A DNA stretch of 64,000 nt from Advenella alkanexedens (GCF_019132845.1 NZ_JAHSPR010000005.1:62001-126000); one strand, 5' to 3'. Shown: positions 38,809 through 48,624, counted from the first letter of the stretch. Translations and numbers: made by a program. The notes: generated by a model from the sequence alone, not told the origin.

Positions 38809-39300
38809 TTAAATGTGATAAATATCAATCAGCTGGTTGATGTAATCGTTTTTCAGAACCACATATTTGCGTTTTATGAGGGGTTCGGCATTGGAAAAAT
38901 CAATCGTGTAACGGGACATGCCAAAATAACTGTAGCAGGTTTTGTAACGAAAGCTCAGTGTATGCCAGTTGAACCGGACGGTCACCACCTTGCCTTCCTG
39001 TGATTCAATTTCCAGGTTGGAAATATTGTGGCTGGTACGGGTATCAGGCAATGTGGCGCTGGAACGCTCTGTCTTGATCCTGAAAACACGGTCTTCCAGT
39101 CCACCCCTGTCAGGGTAGTAAATCAGGGAGATTTCCTGCTCGGGATTGGTGGTCAGGGTATCGTTATCGTCCCAGGCGGGCATCCAGAATTGCGCATCCT
39201 GGTCATAGCAGTTTAACCACTCATCCCATTGTGCATCATCAAGCAGGCGTGCTTCTTTGTACAGGAATTGCTGTATGGTTTCGTAAGGAATAGCGCTCAT
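38809..39300 (-). CDS. benB: Benzoate 1,2-dioxygenase small (beta) subunit
   Basis: 163 residues from the ATG at 39300, which overlaps the benA stop by one base (TAATG); a longer frame to 39351 would overlap benA by 52 bases. Characteristic parts are IQQFLYKEARLLDDAQWDEW (about 9-28), FWMPAWDDNDTL and the C-terminal KRKYVVLKNDYINQLIDIYH. It is the structural partner of BenA in the alpha3-beta3 oxygenase. Confidence 0.96.
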   Translation of the reverse strand: MSAIPYETIQQFLYKEARLLDDAQWDEWLNCYDQDAQFWMPAWDDNDTLTTNPEQEISLIYYPDRGGLEDRVFRIKTERSSATLPDTRTSHNISNLEIESQEGKVVTVRFNWHTLSFRYKTCYSYFGMSRYTIDFSNAEPLIKRKYVVLKNDYINQLIDIYHI

Positions 39301-40655
39301 TAATTTTTCTCCTGTTGCTGTGCAAGAGCTTTTTTCATGACTTCTGACCAATATCTGTGCTGAACGGTATAAAGGCCTTCATCTTCGGTTTTCAGGCCGC
39401 TCAGGACCGGTTTCAGTCCCAGGGTTTCGGCTGCCTCATCGGGGCCATCGATCCAGTGTACGGAACCGCGGCTCATGTCATTCCACTCCATGGCAATGCC
39501 GTTATAGCCAGCCTGGCAGGAGCGGAACTCTTCCAGGTCATCGGGGGTGGCCATTCCGCTGGCATTGAAAAAGTCTTCATATTGGCGGATGCGACGGGCC
39601 CTGGCTTCCTTGTTTTCACCCTTGGGGGCAATGCAGTAAATGGTGACTTCGGTTTTGTCAACGGACAGGGGGCGCAATACCCGGATTTGTGAACCGAACT
39701 GGTCCATCAGGTAAACGTTGGGGTATAGGCACAGGTTGCGTGAACGTTCAATCATCCATTTGGCTTTTTCTTCACCAAAATTCTTGATGTAGTCTTCTTT
39801 TTTGGGGAAATTGGGGCGGTCTTCAGGGTTGGCCCACTGTGTCCACAAAAGCATATGACCATAATCAAAAGCGTAGAAACCACCGCCTTGCTGACCCCAT
39901 TTTCCGGCGCTCATGGCCCGGATTTTGTCTTCCTGGGCTTCTTTTTCCTTGCGCTGGTTGGTGGTTGCCGCATAATTCCAGTGAACCGCTGTTACATGGT
40001 AGCCATCGGCGCCATTCTCGGCTGTCAGTTTCCAGTTGCCTTCATAGGTATAGGTTGAAGAGCCTTTGAGCACTTCAAGGCCTTCTGGCGACTGGTCTAC
40101 AATCATGTCAATGATTTTTGCCGCCTCACCCAGGAATTCTTCAAGGGGCACGACGTCTTCGTTCAGGCTGCCAAACAGAAAGCCACGATAGTTCTCAAAA
40201 CGGGCCACTTTTTTCAGGTCATGTGAGCCGTCCTTGTTGAAGCATTCCGGGTAACCGGCCTCAACAGGATCCTTTACTTTCAGCAGTTTGCCACTGTTGT
40301 TGAATGTCCAGCCGTGAAACTGGCAGGTATAGGTTGCCTTGTTGCCGCGTTTGAAACGGCACAATTGCGCACCCCGGTGCGAACAGGCATTAATGAAGGC
40401 GTTCAGTTCCCCCTGACGGTTGCGGGCAATAATTATGGGCTGGCGTCCCATATAAGTGGTGTAATAATCATTGATTTCCGGAATCTGGCTTTCATGGGCG
40501 AGGTAAATCCAGTTACCTTCGAATATGTGTTTCATTTCCAGTTCAAACAACTCCTGATTGGTGAAGATGCTTCGGTGGACGCGATAGTCGCCTTTTTCCT
40601 TGTCTTCAATCAGTAAATTGTCGATATTTATCTGGGTTTCCAGTGCTGCAGTCAT
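39300..40655 (-). CDS. benA: Benzoate 1,2-dioxygenase large (alpha) subunit
   Basis: 451 residues. Rieske site: [11 protein letters not shown] (about 91-101) and CQFHGWTF (about 111-118), giving the Cys-X-His and Cys-X2-His ligands. Mononuclear iron site: [16 protein letters not shown] (about 214-229) with the two His. BenAB adds O2 to benzoate to form the cis-diol carboxylate. The upstream catA gene ends about 100 bases before, with a hairpin in between. Confidence 0.97.
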   Translation of the reverse strand: MTAALETQINIDNLLIEDKEKGDYRVHRSIFTNQELFELEMKHIFEGNWIYLAHESQIPEINDYYTTYMGRQPIIIARNRQGELNAFINACSHRGAQLCRFKRGNKATYTCQFHGWTFNNSGKLLKVKDPVEAGYPECFNKDGSHDLKKVARFENYRGFLFGSLNEDVVPLEEFLGEAAKIIDMIVDQSPEGLEVLKGSSTYTYEGNWKLTAENGADGYHVTAVHWNYAATTNQRKEKEAQEDKIRAMSAGKWGQQGGGFYAFDYGHMLLWTQWANPEDRPNFPKKEDYIKNFGEEKAKWMIERSRNLCLYPNVYLMDQFGSQIRVLRPLSVDKTEVTIYCIAPKGENKEARARRIRQYEDFFNASGMATPDDLEEFRSCQAGYNGIAMEWNDMSRGSVHWIDGPDEAAETLGLKPVLSGLKTEDEGLYTVQHRYWSEVMKKALAQQQEKN

Positions 40656-40687
40656 CAGCTTTCTCCATTTTTAAGCAAAAATCTGGC

Positions 40688-40714
40688 TTGCCTGCGGCCA
40701 GGGGCGGCAGGCAA
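40688..40714 (-). other. Hairpin between catA and benA
   Basis: TTGCCTGC (40688-40695) pairs with GCAGGCAA (40707-40714) across an 11-base GC-rich loop. On the minus strand GCCAGATTTTTGC follows the stem, so it could partly terminate or process the message between catA and benABCD. Confidence 0.45.
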
Positions 40715-40753
40715 TTGGAATTGAATGGGGGGTGTGGGCAGGAAAGCCGGGTG

Positions 40754-41674
40754 TCAGGCTGCAGCCCTGCGGCGCTCAACAACGGAAGAGGGGGCTTCCT
40801 GGATGTCTTTCAACAAATGAATATCAAAGACGATGTTTTTGTAGGGACGTTCAAGGCCGTTTTGTTTAATCAGGTCTGGATCGGTGATTTCATTAACAGG
40901 TGGAACCAGGCCTTCGCGGCTGGCAAAAGCAAAATCGTCCCACAGATATTCATCACCATCGATATTGATCTGGGTTGTCAGTTTGCGATGCCCGGGAGCC
41001 GAGATGAAATAATGGATATGGGCGGGACGATTGCCGTGACGGCCAAGCATATCGAGTAACGCCTGGGTGGTGCCTTCAGGAGGACAGGCATAGCCGACGG
41101 GCATGATACTTTGTGCCTTGTAGTGGCCATTGGCGTCGGTGTAGATGGTACGGCGCAAATTGAAAGCGGATTGGGACTTGTCAAAATAGGAATAACAGCC
41201 ATTGGTATTGGCATGCCAGATTTCAACTTTGGCATTTTGCAGGGGTTTGCCGTCTGCATCATAAACCGTACCTTCGATGATCAACGGGTCAGCCTTGTCG
41301 CTTTCGGTGCCATCATCCATACGGGTAAATCCTATACTCTCGGGGGCACCGGCAACATATAATGGACCTTCAATAGTCCTGGGTGTTCCGCCAGTCAGGC
41401 CCAGTCTTGCTTCCGCTTCATCAGACCGAATGTCAATAAAGCGCTCCAGGCCCAGGCCTGCGGCCAGCAAGCCCAACTCATTGGCTTTTCCGGCATCCGT
41501 CAGGTATTCAATGCCTTTCCAGATTTCAGCAGGCTGAAGGTCAAGATCTTCAATGGCCTTGAAAAGATCGCCCAGCAAACGGACAACAACGGTTTGTACG
41601 CGATGGTTGACATCGCCTTCTGCCTTGTCCTGAATGAAGGTTTTAACCAGTTGATCTATTTGAGCGTGGTTCAT
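40754..41674 (-). CDS. catA: Catechol 1,2-dioxygenase (intradiol)
   Basis: 306 residues. An N-terminal helical dimer domain (about 1-100) is followed by the beta-sandwich with Fe(III) ligands: Tyr in ANTNGCYSYFD (about 155-165), Tyr in MPVGYACPPEG (about 192-202) and two His in NRPAHIHYFISAPGH (about 214-228). It cleaves catechol to cis,cis-muconate. An AAAGGAG site precedes the ATG. First gene of the catA-benABCD-benE-MFS unit; catB and catC are not in the window. Confidence 0.96.
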   Translation of the reverse strand: MNHAQIDQLVKTFIQDKAEGDVNHRVQTVVVRLLGDLFKAIEDLDLQPAEIWKGIEYLTDAGKANELGLLAAGLGLERFIDIRSDEAEARLGLTGGTPRTIEGPLYVAGAPESIGFTRMDDGTESDKADPLIIEGTVYDADGKPLQNAKVEIWHANTNGCYSYFDKSQSAFNLRRTIYTDANGHYKAQSIMPVGYACPPEGTTQALLDMLGRHGNRPAHIHYFISAPGHRKLTTQINIDGDEYLWDDFAFASREGLVPPVNEITDPDLIKQNGLERPYKNIVFDIHLLKDIQEAPSSVVERRRAAA

Positions 41675-41798
41675 GTTATCTCCTTTGACAAATCCAGTTA
41701 ACTTTAAATTTAAATCAATATCTGTTATTTTGGTGGTGGTTTTTATTATTTTGACGTAAGGTTAATCTTGATCGGTTAGCTTGTCTAAGACTGTTTCA

Positions 41799-41813
41799 GT
41801 ATGTTTTTCATAC
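41799..41813. promoter_or_regulatory. Dyad operator candidate for the BenM/CatM-type regulator
   Basis: GTATG-TTTTT-CATAC is a perfect dyad of 5-bp arms, extended by one A-T pair on each side. It lies 16-30 bases before the TTG start at 41829, overlapping the leader of the LysR gene, where autoregulation would act. The GTAT/ATAC core resembles half-sites described for BenM and CatM (ATAC-N7-GTAT), but in reversed order. Function is inferred. Confidence 0.5.
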
Positions 41814-41828
41814 TTTAAAGGTATTGAG

Positions 41829-42740
41829 TTGGAATTAAGACATTTGCGCTATTTTGTTGCGGTTGCCGAGGAGAAGAATTTCACTCGCGCAGCTGAAAAA
41901 CTTTTTATTGCCCAGCCGCCATTAAGCCGGCAAATCCAGCAGCTGGAAGAAGAGCTGGGCGTCAAGCTGTTTGAAAGGGGAGTCCGGCCCTTGAAAACAA
42001 CCATGGCAGGGGAATTTTTTTATGAGCATGCCAAACAATTGCTGGTGCAGGTCAATGAGCTGAAACTCATGACCCAAAGGTTGGGCAATGTCAATGAAAG
42101 CCTGAGGGTGGCCTATGTGGCTTCGACACTGTATGGCAAACTGCCGCAAATCATCAATATTTTCCGGCAACGATACGGCAATATAGCGCTGGAGCTGTTT
42201 GAAATGACCACCATGGAGCAGATACATGCCCTGAAAGAAGGTGACATTGATATTGGTTTCGGGCGTCTTTACCTGCAGGATCCGAGTGTTCGGCGTATTG
42301 TTTTAAGAAAGGAGCCGTTGGTATTGGCCGTTCCGTTCAATCATCGGTTTATTGGCAGGAAAGAAATCACGCTTGATCAAATTGTCAGTGAAAAAATCAT
42401 TATCTATCCCCAAAAGCCAAGGCCCAGTTTTGCCGATCAGGTACTGGAAATATTCAAGTTCATTGGCTTGCAACCAGAAAGGCTGTTTGAGGCCAGGGAA
42501 TTGCATATAGCCATGGGCCTGGTTGCCGCCGGAGAAGGGGTTTCACTGGTCCCTGAAGGTCTTGCCAGGGTCAATGTACAGGATATCGCATTTATTCCCA
42601 TTGTGGATGACCATGCGTTTTCTCCCATTATGATGAGCACCCGGACCAAGGATAAATCTGACAATATCAGGAATATGCTGAATATTATTTATGATATTTA
42701 TGACCAGGAGAAAATCGCTTATATCCGTCGCAAAATATAA
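41829..42740 (+). CDS. LysR-type regulator of benzoate/catechol genes (BenM/CatM-like)
   Basis: 303 residues if translation starts at the TTG at 41829, giving (M)ELRHLRYFVAVAEEKNFTRA, exactly the usual BenM/CatM start. AAAGG lies 9 bases upstream. An in-frame TTG at 41781 would add 16 residues and would cover the dyad at 41799-41813, so it is less likely. The N-terminal helix-turn-helix (AAEKLFIAQPPLSRQIQQLE) precedes a typical periplasmic-protein-like effector domain. It is divergent from catA, whose promoter it presumably activates with benzoate or muconate. Confidence 0.9.
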   Translation: MELRHLRYFVAVAEEKNFTRAAEKLFIAQPPLSRQIQQLEEELGVKLFERGVRPLKTTMAGEFFYEHAKQLLVQVNELKLMTQRLGNVNESLRVAYVASTLYGKLPQIINIFRQRYGNIALELFEMTTMEQIHALKEGDIDIGFGRLYLQDPSVRRIVLRKEPLVLAVPFNHRFIGRKEITLDQIVSEKIIIYPQKPRPSFADQVLEIFKFIGLQPERLFEARELHIAMGLVAAGEGVSLVPEGLARVNVQDIAFIPIVDDHAFSPIMMSTRTKDKSDNIRNMLNIIYDIYDQEKIAYIRRKI

Positions 42741-42741
42741 A

Positions 42742-42766
42742 CGGGTATGCCTTGCTGGCATACCCG
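42742..42766. terminator. Hairpin between convergent benM-like and ehuA-like genes
   Basis: CGGGTATGCC (42742-42751), loop TTGCT, GGCATACCCG (42757-42766): a perfect 10-bp stem directly after the LysR gene stop. No T-run follows closely, so it may be a Rho-assisted or weak terminator. Confidence 0.55.
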
Positions 42767-42813
42767 CTCCGGTTAGTTGATGTTTTTTAGGTATGAATCA
42801 GGCCAGAGAAATT

Positions 42814-43587
42814 TCAGGCTTGAATGAAAGACTTGAGAAAAGCCTGCGTCCTTTCCTCTTTGGGTGAAGTGAAAACCTCTTCCGGGGGGCCTTCTTCCAC
42901 AATATTCCCCTTGTCAATAAAGCAGATCCGGTCGGATATTTGCCTTGCAAACTGCATTTCATGGGTTACCAGTAACATGGTTAAATCATGCTTTTCGGCC
43001 AGGCGCTGAATAACACCCAGTACTTCACCAACCAGTTCAGGGTCCAGGGCAGAGGTGGGTTCATCAAACAGCATGATATTGGGGCGGGTGGCCAGCGCCC
43101 GCGCAATCGCCACCCGCTGTTGCTGTCCACCGGAAAGCTGGGAGGGGAACTTGTCTGCGTGTTCGCTTAAGCCAACCAGGTCCAAATATTCATCAGCCAG
43201 CTCATTGGCTTCTTTGTGGGATAACTTGTGAACATGGATAGGCGCTTCGGTAATGTTGCGCCTGACCGTCATATGCGGAAAAAGATTGAACTGCTGGAAA
43301 ACCATGCTCATTTCCTTGCGCATCTGCCTGAGGTGATGCTCGCTGGCGGGAACTGTTTGGCCATTTTTGTATTCATGCCATAATGGTTTGCCGGCAACGT
43401 GAATGATACCATCATCAATGGTTTCAAGTGTCATGAGGATGCGCAAAATGGTTGACTTGCCAGACCCCGATGGACCGATGATGGTCACTTTTTCATTTTT
43501 GGCGACTTCAAAATTCAATTTGTCCAATATCGTGACATCGCCGAATTTTTTGGTCACATTTTCAAATTTGATGATGGCATCGTTCAT
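42814..43587 (-). CDS. ehuA: Polar amino acid/ectoine ABC transporter ATP-binding protein (EhuA-like)
   Basis: 257 residues. Walker [10 protein letters not shown] (about 38-46), Q-loop [13 protein letters not shown], signature [16 protein letters not shown] (about 148-163), Walker [13 protein letters not shown] (about 169-180). It powers the adjacent permeases. Its ATG overlaps the preceding permease stop by four bases (ATGA). The substrate assignment rests on the EhuB-like receptor in the same operon. Confidence 0.85.
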   Translation of the reverse strand: MNDAIIKFENVTKKFGDVTILDKLNFEVAKNEKVTIIGPSGSGKSTILRILMTLETIDDGIIHVAGKPLWHEYKNGQTVPASEHHLRQMRKEMSMVFQQFNLFPHMTVRRNITEAPIHVHKLSHKEANELADEYLDLVGLSEHADKFPSQLSGGQQQRVAIARALATRPNIMLFDEPTSALDPELVGEVLGVIQRLAEKHDLTMLLVTHEMQFARQISDRICFIDKGNIVEEGPPEEVFTSPKEERTQAFLKSFIQA

Positions 43588-44276
43588 TTCAATGGAATTC
43601 CTTCTTTTGGCAGGCGTTTGTCCAGATACCGGATGCCTGCCGAAGCCAGCAGGGTTAGCAACAGGTAAATAATGCCAACCATGGAAAGCGGTATGAGATA
43701 GTTAAAGGTACGGTCGCCAATAATCCTGGCCACATTCAGTATTTCCAGAATGGCAATAACTGAAAGGACCGGCACGTCTTTCATGATGGAAACCAGGTAA
43801 TTGCCCAGCGCCGGGATAATGCGGGGGATGGCTTGCGGCAAAATGATAAACATGAAAGTGTGTAGGGGCGTGAAATCCAGCACCCGTGAGGCTTCGGTCT
43901 GGCCATGTGGGATGGATTCCAGGCCGGCCCGGTAAACTTCAGAAGTATAGGCGCTGTATTGCAGGCCCAGGGCCAGGGCGCCTGTCATGAAAGCCGGCAA
44001 AATAATGCCGTATTCGGGTAATACATAATATAAGAAAAACAACTGAACCAGCAGGGGTGTGTCCCTGATGAATTCGGTAATGAAATATGCGGGCCAGGAA
44101 ATAATGCGTAACCGGGCCCCCTTGAGTGCGGCAAGTACCAGGCCCAGTATCAAAGCCACTAAAAAACCAACCAGTGTGGCCTGTATGGTAACCACCAGAC
44201 CCTTAAAAAGGATGGGCAGGATAGACCAGGCAAAAACCCAATTGTTGGTGGTATCCCACTCTATGCCAAATAACAT
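43584..44276 (-). CDS. ehuD: Polar amino acid/ectoine ABC transporter permease (EhuD-like)
   Basis: 230 residues from the ATG at 44276, two bases past the upstream stop and 8 after AAGGA; a start at 44318 would overlap the upstream gene by 41 bases. HisMQ-type permease: about five spans, [13 protein letters not shown] and the EAA-like coupling loop [32 protein letters not shown], here at about 145-176 written only in part: [14 protein letters not shown]. It forms the channel with EhuC. Confidence 0.83.
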   Translation of the reverse strand: MLFGIEWDTTNNWVFAWSILPILFKGLVVTIQATLVGFLVALILGLVLAALKGARLRIISWPAYFITEFIRDTPLLVQLFFLYYVLPEYGIILPAFMTGALALGLQYSAYTSEVYRAGLESIPHGQTEASRVLDFTPLHTFMFIILPQAIPRIIPALGNYLVSIMKDVPVLSVIAILEILNVARIIGDRTFNYLIPLSMVGIIYLLLTLLASAGIRYLDKRLPKEGIPLK

Positions 44277-44277
44277 G

Positions 44278-44952
44278 TTAAATTTTCCTTGTGCGCCAGC
44301 GGCTTGCGTAGCGTTCAAGTATTTTCATCATGGCACTTAAGACCAAGGCCATGCCAAAATACATGAACAGCAAGAGGGTGTAAATGGAAGTGCTGTCCTG
44401 GGTATAGTTGCGCAACTGTTCGGCCCTGAAGGTCATGTCGCCCAGGCTGATCAGCGAGACCAGGGCCGTGTCTTTCAGGTTCTGGATGGCAAGATTGCCG
44501 AAACTGGGCATCATTTCAGGAATGGCCTGGGGCAATACAATACGCCACAAGGTTTGCTTTGGGGTAAAGTCCAATGCCTTGGCGGCCTCGTATTGATTTT
44601 CGGGAACCGCCTGAATGGCGCCACGTACTACCTCGGCACCGTAGGCGCCAATGTTAAGCCCCAGGGCGATGGTGCCGGCCAGTAAGGGTGGCATGCGTAA
44701 ATCCACCCCTATTGCCTGTCCCAGGATGGGTAAGGCAAAGTAAAGCCAGAATAACTGCACCAGCAAAGAAGTGCCACGGAAAAACTCAATAAAGCAAATA
44801 GATAACCACCGGATGGCGCGATTTATTGACAGTTTGCCAATGCCCGCCATAAAGGCAACCACGCCACCCAAAATGGTGGAATAAAAGGTTAACTGTACAG
44901 TAACCCATGCACCATCAAGTAAAGGGTCTACATACGATAACAGGTTATCCAT
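44278..44952 (-). CDS. ehuC: Polar amino acid/ectoine ABC transporter permease (EhuC-like)
   Basis: 224 residues with about five spans. Features are GVVAFMAGIGKLSINRAIRW after the first span, FFRGTSLLVQLFWLYFALP (about 58-76) and the coupling loop AAKALDFTPKQTLWRIVLPQ (about 122-141). It pairs with the EhuD-like permease immediately downstream (TAA-C-ATG junction). Confidence 0.85.
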   Translation of the reverse strand: MDNLLSYVDPLLDGAWVTVQLTFYSTILGGVVAFMAGIGKLSINRAIRWLSICFIEFFRGTSLLVQLFWLYFALPILGQAIGVDLRMPPLLAGTIALGLNIGAYGAEVVRGAIQAVPENQYEAAKALDFTPKQTLWRIVLPQAIPEMMPSFGNLAIQNLKDTALVSLISLGDMTFRAEQLRNYTQDSTSIYTLLLFMYFGMALVLSAMMKILERYASRWRTRKI

Positions 44953-45009
44953 GCTGCTTACCTTGATTTATTCCTGTGTAATACTTGCTACCCATAACTG
45001 CGGTGTGGA

Positions 45010-45873
45010 TTACTTTGCACATAGTTGTGCGGTTGTTTTTTTAGGTGATTCCTGAATATCGGTTTCGCTGAAACCGTAGCCGGACAGAATGTTTTTCCAT
45101 TCGTCGGTTTTCTTGATTTCAAGCAGTTCTTTGTTGACGGCATCACGCAAATCGGCAGAGGCAAGCGAGAAAGTGAAACCGCCCCAGCTTCTGACCGGAT
45201 TGCCATTAACCACAGGATCTGTAAAACCGCTGGCTGCTTCAACACGATCGCTTTTGGAGGCCAGTTCACTAACGGTCAGGCTGGTTGCGGCATAAGCGGC
45301 AGCACGTCCGGTAGCAATGGTGGAAATGGCATCAGCATTATTGGCGATGGTCACCATTCTGCTGTCATCCACTTTAAGAGCCTGCATCATTTCAAGCTGG
45401 TCGGCACCTGCCATGATGGCCACTTTGAGCTTGCTGTCGGTAAAATCCTCATATTTATGAAGATTCTCCGGGTTGCCTTTGGCAACCAGCAGGCCTTCGC
45501 CATACGAACTGTTGGGTTCTGAAAAATGCACTTCGGTACAGCGCTGGGGCAAAATGGCCATTTCCGCGGCCACCATATCAAAGCGGTCTGCTTTCAGGCC
45601 AGGAATAAGAGAGCCAAAATTGGTGGTAACCCAGCGAATTTCCTTAATGCCCAGTTTTTCCATGATCAGTTTTGCCACATCAGGACCAGCCCCTTTTGCT
45701 TCATTGTCGGGTGTCATGTAGCCGTAAGGAATTTCATTGGCTACGGCAATGCGGATGTAACCGTTATCCTGGATTTCCTTGAGGGTTGCTGCATTACTTG
45801 AAGCAGAGAATAATAAAGCGGTGGCGGTAAAAGATAATGTGGATATAAATGAAATACGGGATGTTTTCATCAT
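45010..45873 (-). CDS. ehuB: Periplasmic receptor of the ABC importer, EhuB (ectoine/hydroxyectoine)-like
   Basis: 287 residues (285-287 depending on which of two adjacent ATGs is used; the second fits the GGAGACC site better). The signal peptide ends near SSNAATL. The mature SBP_bac_3 fold includes IRIAVANEIPYGYMTPDN, RCTEVHFSEPNSSYGEGLLV (about 112-131) and SWGGFTFSLASADLRDAVN. The SEPNSSYGEG stretch recalls EhuB of rhizobia, but sequence alone cannot fix ectoine against another amino acid. The operon order is B-C-D-A. Confidence 0.78.
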   Translation of the reverse strand: MMKTSRISFISTLSFTATALLFSASSNAATLKEIQDNGYIRIAVANEIPYGYMTPDNEAKGAGPDVAKLIMEKLGIKEIRWVTTNFGSLIPGLKADRFDMVAAEMAILPQRCTEVHFSEPNSSYGEGLLVAKGNPENLHKYEDFTDSKLKVAIMAGADQLEMMQALKVDDSRMVTIANNADAISTIATGRAAAYAATSLTVSELASKSDRVEAASGFTDPVVNGNPVRSWGGFTFSLASADLRDAVNKELLEIKKTDEWKNILSGYGFSETDIQESPKKTTAQLCAK

Positions 45874-46402
45874 GGTCTCCTGTTTTTTAAATTTAATATT
45901 TTTTATTTAAAATAATTACGATCCACAGGAAAGTATATATTTGAAATAAAAAATAATATGAATGAACTCTTTTTTAGAGTAACAGAAAAGCATGGCTGAT
46001 GAGCGTCTTAGGATGTTATGTATCCTGACTATATGTAACAAATAACTACAAAAGAAACAATGGTTACAACTTTTTTTCAAAAAATAAATATATAAATCAA
46101 TCACTTAAGTGCTTACAAAAAAATCACCCGAAGTGTTGGGTAATATGCACATTAATTATTCTTTACTGCCACTTATATCAAAAACAATATAATAAATTTT
46201 TAATTTTGATTGAATTTATTTGCTTTTTCTGATTGGTCAAATAAAATAACGGCTATATCTTTATTGATTATTTTTATTAATTAAACTGTTTTGCCTTAAT
46301 GAATATTAGTGTTCATAAAACGACTAATAATATATATGGCACATGTGTTCATGGGATTAATTTCCACACATGGCAAATACACTACTACACTTGTCTAGAA
46401 TC
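45874..46402. other. AT-rich intergenic region between ehuB and trhP
   Basis: About 530 bases of very AT-rich DNA with no credible gene; the one 62-codon frame (45916-46104, minus) is of biased composition. It must hold the divergent promoters of ehuB and trhP. The only clear symmetry is the 10-bp palindrome CACTTAAGTG at 46102-46111. Confidence 0.6.
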
Positions 46403-47767
46403 ATGAAATCTCCCGAATTATTACTGCCTGCCGGTGGTCTTGAGCGCATGCGCGCTGCTTTTGATTTTGGCGCCGATGCCGTTTATGCCGGTCAACCCCG
46501 TTATTCATTGCGGGCGCGCAATAATGAGTTTGTACGTATCGCCAAAATGCAGGAAGCGATTGATGAGGCGAATGCCCGCGGCAAAAAATTTTATGTCGCC
46601 AGCAATATCCTGCCGCACAATTCCAAACTGAAAACCTATCTGGACGATATGGTGCCGGTTATGGAAATGAACCCGGATGCCATTATTATGGCTGACCCCG
46701 GCCTTATCATGAAGGTAAAGGAACGCTGGCCCGATGCGGTCATTCATTTGTCTGTCCAGGCCAATACCACCAACTATTGGGGTGTGCAATTCTGGCAGAA
46801 AGTAGGGGTGGAGCGCATTATTCTGTCACGCGAACTGTCGCTTGACGAGATTGCCGAAATACGTCAGGAATGCCCGGATATGGAGCTTGAAGTGTTTGTG
46901 CATGGTGCCTTGTGCATTGCCTACTCGGGCCGGTGTCTGCTGTCTGGTTACTTCAATCACCGTGACCCCAATCAGGGAACCTGTACCAATGCCTGCCGTT
47001 GGGACTATAAGGTCCATAATGCGGCCCAAAGCGATGCCGGCGATGCGCAACTGTTAAGCGGCTTTAATTTCCAGCAGTCAAAGGAAGAGGCAGACGCCAG
47101 TTTTGCCTCTTGTGGCGGGGCGAAACGGCATCCATTGGCAGACCAGGTATATTTAATTGAAGAAGCCAATCGTCCGGGCCAGTTAATGCCCATTATGGAG
47201 GATGAGCATGGTACCTATATCATGAACTCCAAGGATTTGCGTGCGCTTGAGCAGATCGAAAAACTGGTGAAAATCGGGGTGGACTCCCTGAAAGTGGAAG
47301 GCCGGACCAAATCAATTTATTACGTTGCCCGTGTTGCGCAAACGTATCGCAAGGCGATTGATGATGCGGTTGCCGGTCGTCCTTTCAACCCCGAATTGCT
47401 GGCAGACCTGGACGGCCTGGCCAATCGGGGGTATACGCCTGGATTCCTGGAGCTGCATCAAACCCAGGATTACCAGAATTACCTGCACGGTTACTCCATT
47501 TCCAAACAAAGCCAGTTTGCCGGTCTGGTGACCGAAGTGGATGAAAATGGCTGGGCCACGATTGATGTGAAGAACAAGTTTTCGGTGGGTGATACCCTTG
47601 AGATTATTCATCCGGATGGCAACCAGCTGATTCGCCTGGATACCATGCGAAATAATGGTGAGGCCATTGAGGTGGCACCGGGCAATGGCATTTTTGTGCA
47701 AATACCCAATATGCTAGGCAAGGAAAAAGCCTTGCTGGCAAGAATCATCAATCCAGCCGGTGAATAA
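46403..47767 (+). CDS. trhP: Peptidase U32-family tRNA hydroxylation protein, TrhP/YegQ
   Basis: 454 residues from the ATG at 46403 (MKSPELLLPAGGLERM), which aligns with the known YegQ N-terminus; an ATG at 46370 adds 11 residues. Conserved blocks: FGADAVYAGQPRYSLRARNN, the U32 signature EVFVHGALCIAYSGRCLLSG (about 168-187) and cysteine cluster QGTCTNACRW, thought to bind Fe-S. Later blocks are DEHGTYIMNSKDLRAL and LKVEGRTKS. TrhP helps form 5-hydroxyuridine at tRNA position 34, using prephenate. It stands alone. Confidence 0.92.
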   Translation: MKSPELLLPAGGLERMRAAFDFGADAVYAGQPRYSLRARNNEFVRIAKMQEAIDEANARGKKFYVASNILPHNSKLKTYLDDMVPVMEMNPDAIIMADPGLIMKVKERWPDAVIHLSVQANTTNYWGVQFWQKVGVERIILSRELSLDEIAEIRQECPDMELEVFVHGALCIAYSGRCLLSGYFNHRDPNQGTCTNACRWDYKVHNAAQSDAGDAQLLSGFNFQQSKEEADASFASCGGAKRHPLADQVYLIEEANRPGQLMPIMEDEHGTYIMNSKDLRALEQIEKLVKIGVDSLKVEGRTKSIYYVARVAQTYRKAIDDAVAGRPFNPELLADLDGLANRGYTPGFLELHQTQDYQNYLHGYSISKQSQFAGLVTEVDENGWATIDVKNKFSVGDTLEIIHPDGNQLIRLDTMRNNGEAIEVAPGNGIFVQIPNMLGKEKALLARIINPAGE

Positions 47768-47870
47768 AATCACTTAAACTGAACCCGGTTCTTGATTCGT
47801 ACCGGGCTCAGTGTGCAGGCATAATACGATGTATGACACGACGCGTTATGCCTGTAGCTGTCAAACCTTA

Positions 47871-48575
47871 TTACTTGACAGCAACGGTAATGGATTTCAG
47901 GCCTTCAATGCTGGCAACCATGGTGTCACCGGCAACAACAGCGCCTACGCCTTCCGGTGTACCTGTCATGATCAGGTCGCCTTCTTTCAGTTCAAACAGG
48001 GTGGACAGATTTGCAATGGTTTCAGAAACCGACCAGATTAAATGGGTGATATTGCTTTTCTGGGTGGTTTTGCCATTAACGGTCAGGTAGATTTCACCAC
48101 TGTTCAAATCACCGGTTTTGGCAATCGGCGTAATTTCACCAATAGGTGCGGAGTAATCAAAAGCCTTGCCAATTTCCCATGGGCGGCCTGCCTCACGCAT
48201 TTTCATTTGCAGGTCACGACGGGTCATGTCAAGCCCAACTGCATAGCCAAAAATATGTTTGGCGGCATCTTCAACAGAGATGTTTTTGCCGCCTTTGCCA
48301 ATTGCCACAACCAGTTCAATTTCATGGTGGTAATTACTGGTTTGCACAGGGTAAGGAATGTCTACGGTTTTACCATCTGCGACAGGCACGACAGATTCTG
48401 CATCATTGGGCTTGCAGAAGAAAAAAGGTGGTTCACGATCTGGATCAAAGCCCATTTCACGGGCATGGGCGGCATAGTTGCGTCCTACGCAGTAAATACG
48501 GCGTACAGGAAATAGATCTTCAGAATCGGTAACGGGGATACCGACAGTTTTCATCGGTTCAAATACGTAAGACAT
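47871..48575 (-). CDS. Fumarylpyruvate hydrolase-type FAH protein (gentisate pathway)
   Basis: 234 residues, the short FAH form. Visible are IYCVGRNYAAHAREMGFDPD (about 28-47), PFFFCKPNDA, the metal-binding NYHHEIELVVAIGKGG (about 80-95) and MTGTPEGVGAVVAGD (about 201-215). It matches NagK-like fumarylpyruvate hydrolases, which split fumarylpyruvate into fumarate and pyruvate. It is last in the gentisate dioxygenase, 3-hydroxybenzoate hydroxylase, hydrolase operon. A perfect hairpin (48625-48658) lies just upstream. Confidence 0.88.
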   Translation of the reverse strand: MSYVFEPMKTVGIPVTDSEDLFPVRRIYCVGRNYAAHAREMGFDPDREPPFFFCKPNDAESVVPVADGKTVDIPYPVQTSNYHHEIELVVAIGKGGKNISVEDAAKHIFGYAVGLDMTRRDLQMKMREAGRPWEIGKAFDYSAPIGEITPIAKTGDLNSGEIYLTVNGKTTQKSNITHLIWSVSETIANLSTLFELKEGDLIMTGTPEGVGAVVAGDTMVASIEGLKSITVAVK

Positions 48576-48624
48576 GTTAAGTTCCTTCCTTGTTAATGTC
48601 TGGTTTTTTCAGGGTATACAGTTT

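Noticed and set aside
45916-46104. 62-codon minus-strand frame in the ehuB-trhP spacer
   Set aside because: Biased composition from AT-rich DNA and no ribosome site; more likely promoter DNA.
47783-47805. CCCGGT/ACCGGG hairpin after trhP as a terminator
   Set aside because: Only six pairs with an 11-base loop and no T-run.
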